Assembly (NCBI GenBank): GCA_023459215.1
Contig: JAEWVF010000078.1
Location: forward strand, 1 to 30,417
Reading direction: 5' to 3'
Length of the DNA: 30,417 nt
Source: Chloroflexota bacterium
GTDB lineage: Bacteria; Chloroflexota; Anaerolineae; Anaerolineales; Villigracilaceae
Below, piece after piece: positions 1-8,700 of the stretch (positions within the stretch are counted from its first letter, which is position 1; each line of letters starts with the position of its first letter). A program made the translations under genes and the position numbers. The notes under the pieces were generated by a model. It searched no databases. It had not been told where the DNA came from and was given only the letters and a program-made list of their open reading frames with translations.

Positions 1-53
1 ATATGGCGGTCTTTTTATTGCCGATTTTGAAGACTTCCCAACCGTCAGATTGA
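1..53 (+). other. possible 3' end of an upstream gene
   Basis: A plus-strand terminator begins at 53, so a plus-strand gene should end near here. One frame stops with TGA at 51-53, exactly at the hairpin. Another open frame runs through the hairpin to a TGA at 110-112 and has a rather more protein-like composition. The frame cannot be settled from about 50 bases, and no product can be named. Confidence 0.25.
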
Positions 54-88
54 ACCGTAATCAGTCATTGACTGGTTACGGTTTTTTT
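53..88 (+). terminator. rho-independent terminator of the gene left of the window
   Basis: A 14-bp stem (one G-T wobble) with a three-base loop starts AACCGTAA and ends TTACGGTT, directly followed by seven T. The T-run lies only on the plus-strand side, so it ends rightward transcription entering the window. Confidence 0.85.
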
Positions 89-180
89 ACACCAAAACGT
101 ATCCGGTCCTGACTGGCCCAACCCTCAAATAAGGCCAAAAAATACGGCTGAATAGTTACTCCAAGTATAAAGAGATTGAA

Positions 181-303
181 ATCCCCAACTATTCTTACGA
201 AACTGCCTAAAGGCGACTGATCAGTCCGCTTTAGCGGGCTTGGGGAGAATAGCCCGGACATTGATGTCCGGGCGGGGTTTGAAATTGCTGCGTTGCAGCC
301 AAC
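181..303 (+). ncRNA. structured untranslated leader, candidate cis-regulatory RNA
   Basis: No convincing gene lies between 89 and 329, but the stretch is dense in inverted repeats. There is a perfect 12-base palindrome GACTGATCAGTC (215-226). A CCGC-TTTA-GCGG hairpin lies at 226-237. A perfect 10-base inverted repeat GCCCGGACAT/ATGTCCGGGC sits at 252-273, and GCTGC/GCAGC at about 289-301. In addition CCCCAA (183-188) can pair with TTGGGG (240-245), and the adjacent CTATTCT (189-195) with AGAATAG (246-252). These two pairings cross, so they form either a pseudoknot or competing helices. No T-run follows any hairpin. The leader ends just before the ribosome-binding site of the nucleotidyltransferase gene. 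I recognise no known riboswitch class. That it is an RNA element is inference. Confidence 0.4.
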
Positions 304-329
304 CTGATTGAACATAAAAGGATAACCCC

Positions 330-1094
330 ATGCCGACTCCGGAATTATTACTCTCCCGTCTGAATGAAATCGGGCAATCACTCTCGCAGTCAGGTCATGG
401 ACTGGCCTTGATCGGCCTTGGCTCGGTCGGAACGGAACTGGCCCGCCTTGACCAATATTCCGATCTCGATTTCTTCGCCATTGTCGAACCGTGCTATAAA
501 ACAGCCTTTATCGAAAACCTGGATTGGCTGGCCTGCCTCAACCCGATCGCCTATTGTTTCAAGAATTCCCCGGATGGCTACAAATTGCTGTTCGAAGATG
601 GGATTTTCTGCGAGTTTGCCGTTTTCGAGCCGGATGAACTGGCCCACATCCCTTTTGCCGCCGGGAGAGTGGTCTGGAAGCAGCCCTGGATCGATGACTC
701 GATTGCCGCGCCCGCGCTTTCCGTCCCGGCCCGCAGCGAAGCCTCGACCGAGTGGCTGGTCGGCGAGGCGCTGACCAACCTGTACGTTGGGCTGGGCCGT
801 TATCGGCGCGGCGAAAAACTATCGGCCACGCGTTTTATCCAGAATTACGCGGTCGACCGCATCCTCGACCTGGCCGAGCGGATCGAAAGGGAGCAGCCCG
901 CTTTCCGTGACCAGTTTTCCGGGGAACGCCGTTTCGAGCGGCGCTTTCCTGAAACGGCCGCCCAACTCTCAGCTTTTGTGCGCGGCTACGAGTCCAATCC
1001 AGAATCCGCCCTGGCAATCCTGGCTTTTTTCGAGCGCCACTTCACGGTCAACCCGCATCTTGCCCGCGTCATCCGCGAGCTGTGCGCAGATTAA
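330..1094 (+). CDS. nucleotidyltransferase-fold protein, lincosamide/aminoglycoside adenylyltransferase-like
   Basis: 254 residues. Near the N-terminus is the nucleotidyltransferase signature: GLGSVGTE (29-36), then SDLDFF (44-49), whose two Asp (45, 47) would bind the catalytic metals. A later CEFAVFEPDEL segment resembles the central part of Lnu(B/F)-like and related uncharacterised proteins. The C-terminal half is predicted helical. Members of this fold transfer AMP or another nucleotide to a small molecule or protein, but the substrate cannot be read from sequence and resistance should not be assumed. ATG 330 is preceded by AAAGGA (317-322) at good spacing. The structured leader directly upstream suggests post-transcriptional control. 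Codon usage looks like its neighbours, with no sign of recent transfer. I am confident of the fold, not of the function. Confidence 0.75.
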   Translation: MPTPELLLSRLNEIGQSLSQSGHGLALIGLGSVGTELARLDQYSDLDFFAIVEPCYKTAFIENLDWLACLNPIAYCFKNSPDGYKLLFEDGIFCEFAVFEPDELAHIPFAAGRVVWKQPWIDDSIAAPALSVPARSEASTEWLVGEALTNLYVGLGRYRRGEKLSATRFIQNYAVDRILDLAERIEREQPAFRDQFSGERRFERRFPETAAQLSAFVRGYESNPESALAILAFFERHFTVNPHLARVIRELCAD

Positions 1095-1127
1095 GTTGTT
1101 CCCCCGAAAATGATAACTCGATAAGAA

Positions 1128-1158
1128 TTGTCCAAAATTTCACAATCAAGGGTAAAAT
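1128..1158 (+). promoter_or_regulatory. possible sigma-A promoter of ldh
   Basis: TTGTCC (1128-1133) and TAAAAT (1153-1158) are 19 bases apart, which is longer than ideal. They lie 38 bases before the ldh start in a short AT-rich gap. Confidence 0.4.
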
Positions 1159-1196
1159 AGACAAATAAACTCTTATTTATGGAAGGATTGTGAACG

Positions 1197-2162
1197 ATGG
1201 ACACTTTATGGAATTCGCGCAAGGTGGTGATTGTCGGGGCCGGCGCAGTTGGTTCGACTTTCGCCTATGCCCTGGCCCAAAAAGGCCTGGCCGATGAGAT
1301 TTGCCTGCTCGACGCCAACCCCGATTATGCCGCCGGACAGGTGCTCGACCTGGCGCACGGCCTGCCTTTTTATCCATCCGTCCAAATTCGGGTCGGCAAA
1401 ATCAGCGATTATGCCGATGCCCAGGTGATTGTCATTACTGCCGGGGCCAAGCAGTTGCCCGGCGAAACCCGTCTTGATCTGCTGCACAAGAACGCCGCCA
1501 TGGTCGAGACGATTGTCGATCAGATCGTGGCCCAGAATTCGCAGGCGGTGCTGGTACTGGCCACCAACCCGGTCGATGTGTTGACCCATGTCGCCCTGAA
1601 ACGCTCCGGTTGGGCCAAGGGCCGGGTGATTGGCTCCGGCACGGTGCTCGACAGCGCTCGCTTCCGCTACCTGATCAGCCAGCACTGCAACGTTGATGTT
1701 GGCAACGTCCACGCCTATATCCTGGGCGAACACGGCGACAGCGAGGTGGCGGCCTGGTCGATGACCCACGTCGGCGGAGTGCCGATGGACAAGTATTGCC
1801 CGGTCTGTGGCGATTGCGATAACTGGCCGGCCATCCGTGAGCGGATTGTGCGCGAAGTGCGCGATTCGGCCTATCACATCATCAACTACAAAGGCTCGAC
1901 CTACTTTGGCATCGGCATGTCGCTGGCCCGCATCGTCGGCACGATTTTGCAGGATCAGAACAGCGTCCTGACGGTTTCAACCTACCTGGACGGGGAGTAC
2001 AACATCCACGATGTCTGCCTGGGGATTCCCTGCATCGTTGGCCAGGGTGGGGTCAAGAAGATTATCGAAACCGAACTGTACCCCGAAGAACAGATCGCGC
2101 TTGAACACTCGGCGCAGGTGCTAAAAGAGGGGATTGCCAGCCTGAAGAAACCCGGCGCGTAA
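1197..2162 (+). CDS. ldh: L-lactate dehydrogenase
   Basis: Cytoplasmic NAD-dependent interconversion of pyruvate and L-lactate, regenerating NAD in fermentation. 321 residues, the normal length. The Rossmann motif GAGAVGS is at 14-20, and Asp39 at the end of the second strand favours NAD. The active-site loop AKQLPGETRLDL has Gln86, the residue that selects pyruvate (malate dehydrogenases have Arg), and Arg92. NPVD is at 124-127, VLDSARFR at 150-157 (Asp152, Arg155), and the catalytic His179 is in GEHGDSE. Cys201, Cys204 and Cys207 form a CxxCxxC after the active-site His; a similar cluster occurs in some thermophile LDHs. GGAAGGA (1181-1187) precedes ATG 1197. It converges on hisE with only 13 bases between stops and no visible terminator. 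Confidence 0.95.
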   Translation: MDTLWNSRKVVIVGAGAVGSTFAYALAQKGLADEICLLDANPDYAAGQVLDLAHGLPFYPSVQIRVGKISDYADAQVIVITAGAKQLPGETRLDLLHKNAAMVETIVDQIVAQNSQAVLVLATNPVDVLTHVALKRSGWAKGRVIGSGTVLDSARFRYLISQHCNVDVGNVHAYILGEHGDSEVAAWSMTHVGGVPMDKYCPVCGDCDNWPAIRERIVREVRDSAYHIINYKGSTYFGIGMSLARIVGTILQDQNSVLTVSTYLDGEYNIHDVCLGIPCIVGQGGVKKIIETELYPEEQIALEHSAQVLKEGIASLKKPGA

Positions 2163-2175
2163 AACGGGTTGTTTG

Positions 2176-2451
2176 TTAGCGGTGGCGGCGCTCCAGCTCC
2201 GCGCGTACCTGCGCGGGGCTGACTCCACGAGCGGCCATCAAAACCAGGGTGTGATAGGCCAGGTCAGCGATTTCTTCGACCAGGCGCGCATCCTCCTGGG
2301 CCAGGGCGGCGACCGCTACTTCCACGCCTTCCTCGCCAACTTTCTGGGCCATGCGCGGCAGGCCTTCATCAAAAAGGGAATTGGTGTACGAACCCGGTTT
2401 GGGATTGTTCTTGCGTTCGAGCAGGAAATTGAAAAGATCATCAAGGGTCAT
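2176..2451 (-). CDS. hisE: phosphoribosyl-ATP pyrophosphatase
   Basis: Second step of histidine biosynthesis: hydrolysis of phosphoribosyl-ATP to phosphoribosyl-AMP and pyrophosphate in the cytoplasm. 91 residues, typical for a stand-alone HisE of the all-alpha MazG-like fold. The metal-binding motifs are visible: EEGVE (40-44) and EIAD (60-63) followed by LAYH. I chose ATG 2451 because MTLDDLFNFL is the usual HisE beginning; a longer open frame reaches 2586 but would overlap the next gene and has no family match. The ribosome-binding site is weak (GAG about ten bases upstream). It is not fused to hisI and no other his gene is nearby, so the pathway genes are dispersed. It diverges from the cyclase operon. 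Confidence 0.92.
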   Translation of the reverse strand: MTLDDLFNFLLERKNNPKPGSYTNSLFDEGLPRMAQKVGEEGVEVAVAALAQEDARLVEEIADLAYHTLVLMAARGVSPAQVRAELERRHR

Positions 2452-2585
2452 GGATTTTCTCGATAATGCCCGCAAAGGGTATAAATTTGAGTTTATTCCT
2501 TCTATTTTACTTGCTTTCATCCTTTCAATAATCATGTAAAATGAAGGCGTCCTTGCACAGATAACCTGAAGAGTGTACCGGCCCA

Positions 2586-5500
2586 ATGAACACTGAAATC
2601 AGTCGGCTCGAACAAGCAATTGCAGCCCTCGAGGCCCAACGCGCCACGTTGGGCGATTCTGTTGTCGAGACGGCTCTCGTCCCGTTGCGTGAGAAACTGT
2701 CCGCTTTGCGGGCGGCGCGCCAGGGGGATGGGGCCGAATCGCAGAAGCGCAAGATCATCACGGTTCTTTTTGCCGACCTGCCTGATTTGGCCACCCTGGC
2801 AGAGCGTTATGACCCGGAAGACATGCGCGATGCGACCAACCTGCTCTGGGATCAGCTCGACTCGGCCATCCTCGCCCACGGCGGGCGGATCGACAAGCAC
2901 ATGGGCCACGGCGTGATGGCTTTGTGGGGGGCCGAAAGCATCGCCGAGGATGATCCCGAACAGGCCATTCGCGCTGCCCTGAGCATGAAAAGTATTCTGA
3001 AAGAGGCCTGCCAGGCCTCTCCTATTTTTGTATCCGAAACCATTAGTCTGCGGGCTGGCATCAACACCGGCCCGGCCATTGTCGGCCAGGTCGGCACAAC
3101 CGGTGAGTTCACCGCCATTGGCGATGCGGTCAACCTGGCGGCCCGTTTGAACCAATCGGCCCAGGTTGGGCAGATTTTGATTTCCACCGATACCTACCGG
3201 CTGGTGCGCGGTATTTTTGATATCGAGAAGATCGCGCCGATGCGCCTCAAGGGCAAATCGGAGGCGGTGCAGCCGTACAACATCCTGAGCGCCCGTCCGC
3301 GCGCTTTCCATCTGATCACGCGCGGAGTCGAGGGGGTTGAAACCGAGTTGGTCGGGCGTCAGGCGGAACTCGAGCAGATGCAGCAAGCCTACCAGCGTCT
3401 TTTCTCGCAGCGCCTGCCGCAGTTGATTAATATCATCGGCGAGATGGGCCTGGGCAAGAGCCGCCTGTTTACCGAATTCCTGACCTGGACCGACCCCCAG
3501 GAAAACGATTATTTCCTGTTCCAGGGCCGTTCGGCGCCCTCCCAGATCAACGCCCCTTATGCCTTCTTGCGTGAAATCTTTGCTTTTCGCTTCCAAATCC
3601 AGGACAGCGACTCGCTGGCGCTGGTTTTCCAAAAGATGGAAGCCGGTTTTCGCAGTTTTATCCCCGACGACCCCAACTGGCAAGAAAAAGCTCATGTGGT
3701 CGGCCAGTTGATTGGCTATGACTTCCGCGAAAGCGTCCATTTGCGCGGCTTGTTATCTGACCCGGCCCAGATGCGCAGCCTGGGTTTTGCCAGCATCCTG
3801 CGCATGGTGCAGGGCGCGGCCCAAGTCTATCCGCTCATTTTTGTACTCGATGATATCCAGTGGGCGGATAATGCTTCGCTGGATGCCATCTCCCACCTTT
3901 TCCGGAATTTGCCTGCCGGGACGCCTGTTTTGGCGATTTGCGCCACCCGCCCCGAGCTTTTTAGCCGCTACCCGGCCTGGGGAGACGGACTCCCGAATGC
4001 CGTTACCCTGAACCTCGAACCGCTCAACCGCGACGACAGCCGCACCCTGGTGCGTCAAATCCTTAAAAAGGTTGACCCGCTGCCCTCGGCTTTGCGCGAG
4101 TTAATTGTCGGCGGCGGCGAAGGCAATCCCTTCTACATCGAAGAACTGGTCAAGATGCTGATCGAAGGCCGGGTGATCGAAACCGACCAGGAACCCTGGC
4201 AGGTCAACCTGGCCCGCCTCGACAAGCTCAATATCCCGCCGACCCTGGCCGGGGTTCTGGAAGCCCGCCTCGATGCGCTGGACGGCCTGGAGCGGGCGGC
4301 GTTGCAGCGCGCCTCGGTCGTTGGCCGCATCTTCTGGGATCGCGCGCTGGAAGCGCTCAGCCCCGAGGTCGGTAGCGAGCGCGAGCGTCTCCAGGCTTCG
4401 CTTACGGCTTTGCGCGCCAAGGAATTGATTTTCAGTCACCCGGTTTCCGCTTTTTCCGATACGACCGAGTACGCCTTCAAACACGCGCTGCTGCGCGATG
4501 TTACCTATGAAACCGTCCTGAAGCGCCAGCGCACCCAGTATCACGAGCGCGTCGCCGAATGGCTCAACCGCATCAGCGGCGAGCGGCGCGGGGAGTACCT
4601 GCCCATCATTGCCGACCATTACGAGAACGCCGGCCACAGCGACAAGGCCGCCGACATCCTGATCGAAGCGAGTGAGAAGGCGCTCGGGTTGGGCGCTTTG
4701 TCTGAAGCGCTGCGTTTCCTGAAACGCGCCCAATCGCTCCTGTCGCCCTCCCGCAAACGGGATGAGGCTTACATCCACCTGAAATTGGGCGAGGTCTTCT
4801 TCCGCACCGGCGATTATGCCGATGCGCTCAAGCATACCGACATTGCCCTGCAGAATTTCAGTAATTTGAGCAACAACCAGCTTCTCCTGGCGGCGATGAA
4901 CCAGAACGGCCAGATCAAGGCTGAAACCGGGGCCTATGCGGATGCAGAACGCTCATTTGAGTCTGCGCTGGCCCTGGCGCAAACGTCAGACAATGCAACC
5001 AAAGCGCAGATTTTATACGGCCTGGGCAATGTCCACTGGCGATTGGGAAAACTGGAATCGGCCAGGCGCTATTGCGAGGAAAGCCGGGTTTTGGCCGAGC
5101 GTAACCAGGATACGAACACCCTTTTGCTGGCCTTGAATCGCCTGGGGGTTTTGTCTGGCCTGGCGGGTGACTCTGCTCTCGAAGAAAGCCTGTATCGCAA
5201 GGCGCTCGACCTGGCGCTTTCGGTCGGCAACCGTGAACGCGCTGCCGTGGTTTTGAACAATCTCGGCGCTTTAGCCGATGAAAAAGGGGATTATGTCGGC
5301 GCCATGGAATACTATCGCCGGGCGACCCCGATGGTGCGCGAGATTGGCGCGCAGCAATCCCTGGCCCTGTATACGTTAAACCTGGCCAACAGCCAGATTC
5401 GCGCCGGCGAGTTGGAAGATGCCCGTGGAAACCTGCGCGATGGGCTGGCCCTCTCGGATCACATTGGCGCGACCCCGTGGACCTTGATCGGGATCATCTT

Positions 5501-5717
5501 TTATGCCCGCCTGGAGGCTGCGCAGGGCAATATCGCGCGCGCTTTGGCCTTGCTCGGCCTGGCCGAACACCATCCGGCCTACAGCCTCGACCATCAGCGC
5601 CTGGCGGAACAGATGCTGCATGAATGGAACCTGGATGAAGCTGAAATCATTGCCGGTATGGCGAGCGGGTCTGCGCTCGATTGGCGCACCAGCTTGATGC
5701 AGTTGTTGATGGCTTAG
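2586..5717 (+). CDS. class III cyclase-like/AAA ATPase/TPR protein with degenerate cyclase site
   Basis: 1043 residues. Domains in order: a helical N-terminus (about 1-45, with ALEAQRATLGD); a class III adenylate/guanylate cyclase domain (about 55-235); an LVGR-type linker then an AAA/STAND ATPase with Walker A GEMGLGKS (285-292) and Walker B FVLDD (Asp422-423); and a C-terminal array of TPR-like repeats (about 690-1000). Asp64 is kept, but the usual SG-F/Y-T after it has become LPDLA. The second metal Asp is His108 (HMGHGVMALWG), whereas its paralogue has GDG. Purine-site Lys104 and Thr176 and the transition-state pair Asn183/Arg187 remain. The frame is intact, so it is probably not a pseudogene. 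Likely cytoplasmic, with no membrane segment. Alone it is probably a poor cyclase; it may pair with the next protein. The start follows a 134-base intergenic region shared with hisE. Confidence 0.9.
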   Translation: MNTEISRLEQAIAALEAQRATLGDSVVETALVPLREKLSALRAARQGDGAESQKRKIITVLFADLPDLATLAERYDPEDMRDATNLLWDQLDSAILAHGGRIDKHMGHGVMALWGAESIAEDDPEQAIRAALSMKSILKEACQASPIFVSETISLRAGINTGPAIVGQVGTTGEFTAIGDAVNLAARLNQSAQVGQILISTDTYRLVRGIFDIEKIAPMRLKGKSEAVQPYNILSARPRAFHLITRGVEGVETELVGRQAELEQMQQAYQRLFSQRLPQLINIIGEMGLGKSRLFTEFLTWTDPQENDYFLFQGRSAPSQINAPYAFLREIFAFRFQIQDSDSLALVFQKMEAGFRSFIPDDPNWQEKAHVVGQLIGYDFRESVHLRGLLSDPAQMRSLGFASILRMVQGAAQVYPLIFVLDDIQWADNASLDAISHLFRNLPAGTPVLAICATRPELFSRYPAWGDGLPNAVTLNLEPLNRDDSRTLVRQILKKVDPLPSALRELIVGGGEGNPFYIEELVKMLIEGRVIETDQEPWQVNLARLDKLNIPPTLAGVLEARLDALDGLERAALQRASVVGRIFWDRALEALSPEVGSERERLQASLTALRAKELIFSHPVSAFSDTTEYAFKHALLRDVTYETVLKRQRTQYHERVAEWLNRISGERRGEYLPIIADHYENAGHSDKAADILIEASEKALGLGALSEALRFLKRAQSLLSPSRKRDEAYIHLKLGEVFFRTGDYADALKHTDIALQNFSNLSNNQLLLAAMNQNGQIKAETGAYADAERSFESALALAQTSDNATKAQILYGLGNVHWRLGKLESARRYCEESRVLAERNQDTNTLLLALNRLGVLSGLAGDSALEESLYRKALDLALSVGNRERAAVVLNNLGALADEKGDYVGAMEYYRRATPMVREIGAQQSLALYTLNLANSQIRAGELEDARGNLRDGLALSDHIGATPWTLIGIIFYARLEAAQGNIARALALLGLAEHHPAYSLDHQRLAEQMLHEWNLDEAEIIAGMASGSALDWRTSLMQLLMA

Positions 5718-5730
5718 GCGAACGGGACGA

Positions 5731-8700
5731 ATGGACGAGGCGATTAAACTCCAGCAGGCGATCCAGGCTCTGGAAGCCCAGCGCGAACTTCTTGGCGACG
5801 ATGTGGTCGAGTCCGCCCTGGGGCCTTTGCGTGAACGCTTGCTTATGCTGGAAACACCGCCAGCCGTCTCGCCGCGCCAATCCACCCAGCAGCGCCGGAT
5901 TGTCACCATCCTGTTCGCGGATGTGAGCGGTTACACCGCCATGTCTGAGCACATGGATGCGGAAGATGTGCGCGACACGATGAATGCGCTCTGGCAAAGG
6001 CTGGATAACGTTATCCTGTCTTATGGCGGCAAGATCGACAAACACATGGGCGACGGGGTTATGGCGCTGTGGGGTGTCGAGGAAACCCGCGAAGACGACC
6101 CGGAACGAGCCATCCATGCCGCGCTGATGATGCAGCGCGCCCTGGCCGATTTCCGGCCGGATACGCCCACGCTGAATATTCTCAAAATGCGCATTGGCTT
6201 GAATACCGGCCCGGTACTGATCGGCTCGATTGGTTCGCGCGGCGAAATGACAGCCATCGGCGATACGGTCAACCTGGCTTCGCGCCTCGAGCAGACTTGC
6301 CCGGCTGGCTCGGTGCTGATTTCGCACGATACCTACCGGCATGTGCGCGGCGTTTTTGAAGTGGATATTCAGCCTCTGCTGGAAGTGAAGGGCAAGTCCG
6401 AGCCGCTCCAGACCTACCTGGTGACATCTATCAAGCCGCGCGCGTTCCGCTTGTATACGCGCGGGATCGAGGGCGTCGAAACTCGCATGATTGGCCGGGA
6501 CGATTCCCTGGCGCGGTTGAAAATCGCTTTCGAAGAGGCGCTCATCGATGGCACCCTGACGGTTGCAACTGTCACCGGAGACGCCGGGATCGGTAAAAGC
6601 CGTCTGTTGTATGAATTCAACGCCTGGGCCGAAATCCAGAAAGTATCCTGGTGGGTTTTCAAAGGCCGCGCCAGCCAGTCCATGCAGAATACCCCTTATG
6701 CGTTGCTGCGCGATATTTTCTCGACCCGTTTCGAAATCCAGGACAGCGATCCGTTGAATATCGCTCACCAGAAACTGGAAAACGGTTTCGCGGAGTTCCT
6801 GCCCGATGTGCTGGATTGGCGCGAGAAGGCGCACGTCATCGGCCATCTGATCGGCCTGGATTTTTCGGACAGCCCGCATTTGCGCGGCCTGTTGAACGAC
6901 CCGCGCCAGCTGCGCCAGCAGGCGCTCTTCTACCTGACCCGGTTTTTCAAGTCGATCTGCCAGCAAAGCCCGGCCTTGATGATGCTTGACGACCTGCAAT
7001 GGGCCGACAGCGGTTCGCTGGATGCCTTGCAATACCTGTTCACCAACCTGCCCCTGACCACGCCGCTGATGGCGTTGGCCGTGACCCGTCCGATTTTGTT
7101 CGAGCGTTATCCGGGGCTGGGCAAGGACATCCAAAACCTGACCCGTATCCACTTGCAGCCGCTGAACAAGAACGACAGCCGCCTGCTTGTTAACGAAATC
7201 CTGCGCAAAGTGTCAGACCTGCCAGACGCCATTCGCGAGCTGGTGGTTGGCGGCGCGGAGGGCAACCCGTTCTATGTCGAAGAGCTGATAAAAATGCTGA
7301 TCGACCAGCGCGTCATCCAAACGGGCGAGGAATACTGGCGCGTCGAACCGGCGCGATTGGCCTCCGTCAACGTCCCCTCAACCCTCAGTGAAGTGTTGCA
7401 GGCCCGTTTGGACAGCCTGACCATCCCCGAACGTTCCACGATCCAGCGCGCCGCCGTGGTTGGCCGGATATTCTGGGATCAGGCCATCCTGCAAACCAGC
7501 TCCGACCTGCCAGAGAGCGAAATTCTGGACGCCTTGCAGACATTGCGCCGCAAGGAACTGATTTACGAGCGCCGTCCGGCGGTTTTTACCGGGACGCGCG
7601 AATATACCTTCAAGCACAGCCTCTTCCAGGAAGTGACTTATGAAACCCTGCTGAAACGCCAGCGCACCGGCCTGCATATCCTGGTCGCCCGCTGGCTCGA
7701 CCAGGTCAGCGGTGAGCGGCGCGATGAATACCTGGCCCAGATTGCCGAGCATTATGAGAAGGGCGGTGATTTAAGCCGCGCAGCCCAGATGTTTTCGCAG
7801 GCCGCCGAGCGCGCCTTGAGCCTGTCCGCTTTGGCTGAAGCGCGCGAATTCTTTGAACATGCCATCAGTTTGCTCGAACATCCCGACCAGCCGGTGCGCG
7901 ACATGATCGAAATGCAGATTGGTCTGGCTGACGCCTGCCTGCAATTGGGCGAGTACGCCAATGCGCGTCAACACGCCGAGGCGGCGGCCTCCCTGGCCGG
8001 CGATATGCAGTTGGATATCCTCGTGGCGGAGGCCCTGGTGCAGTTGGGACAAACCGCCTCTTACCTCGGCAACTACAAGGACGCCTTCTCTTACCTGACC
8101 GGGGCCTTGTACCTGGCCCGCCAGGATGGCAACCGTTCGACCCTGGCGCGGGTGCTGGTTGCCCTGGGCGGTGTCGAGTGGCGGCTGGGCGAGATCGAAA
8201 GCGCCCGCCAGCATTGCGAGGAAAGCTACCAGATTGCCAGCCAGACCGGGGATATGGTCACTTTGCTCAATTCGCTTAACCGTCTGGGCGTCATCATGGG
8301 CGCCCTGGGCCGCTCGGCGCAAGAAGAAAAATATTACCAGCAGGCCTTGAACCTGGCTTTGTCGGTTGGCAACCGCGAGCGGGCTGCCATTGCCCTTAAC
8401 AATCTGGGCGCGTTGGCGGGCGAGCAAAACGATTGGCAGAAGGCTTTCGACTACTACCTGCGCGCCCTGTCGATATCGCAGGAGACGGGCGCAAAGCAGG
8501 GCGAGGCCTTGCATTTGATGAACATGGGCCTGGCTGCGATCAAGCTCGAGCGTTTCGCCGATGCGCTGGCGAACCTGCACAAGGGCGCCATCTTGGCCGC
8601 GGAAATCGGCGCCCAGCCGGTGCTGGTTTCAACCGTACTTTATATTGGTCTTTTGAAATTGGCTCAGGGCAACCCCCAGGAAGCCTTTGAGTTGATTGGC

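Noticed and set aside
252..273. Perfect inverted repeat as a terminator
   Set aside because: Neither strand has a T-run after the stem; more likely part of the structured leader.
76..381. Minus-strand 101-codon frame at the left end
   Set aside because: It overlaps the hairpin-rich leader and the start of the nucleotidyltransferase gene; no ribosome-binding site or family resemblance.
2511..2542. TTGCTT/TAAAAT as the promoter of the cyclase operon
   Set aside because: The spacer is 20 bases, too long for a confident sigma-A promoter; the -10-like TAAAAT may still be used.
2532..3740. Long open frame antisense to the first cyclase gene (402 codons)
   Set aside because: Mirror of a GC-rich coding strand; low-complexity Gln/Arg/Gly-rich product, no family motif and no ribosome-binding site.
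2586..5717. First cyclase gene as a pseudogene
   Set aside because: The reading frame is intact over 1043 codons, with ATPase motifs and the cyclase Asn/Arg pair kept, which suggests selection rather than decay.
5647..7152. 501-codon open frame antisense to the second cyclase gene
   Set aside because: Same shadow effect; the sense strand holds a complete motif-bearing protein across the whole stretch.
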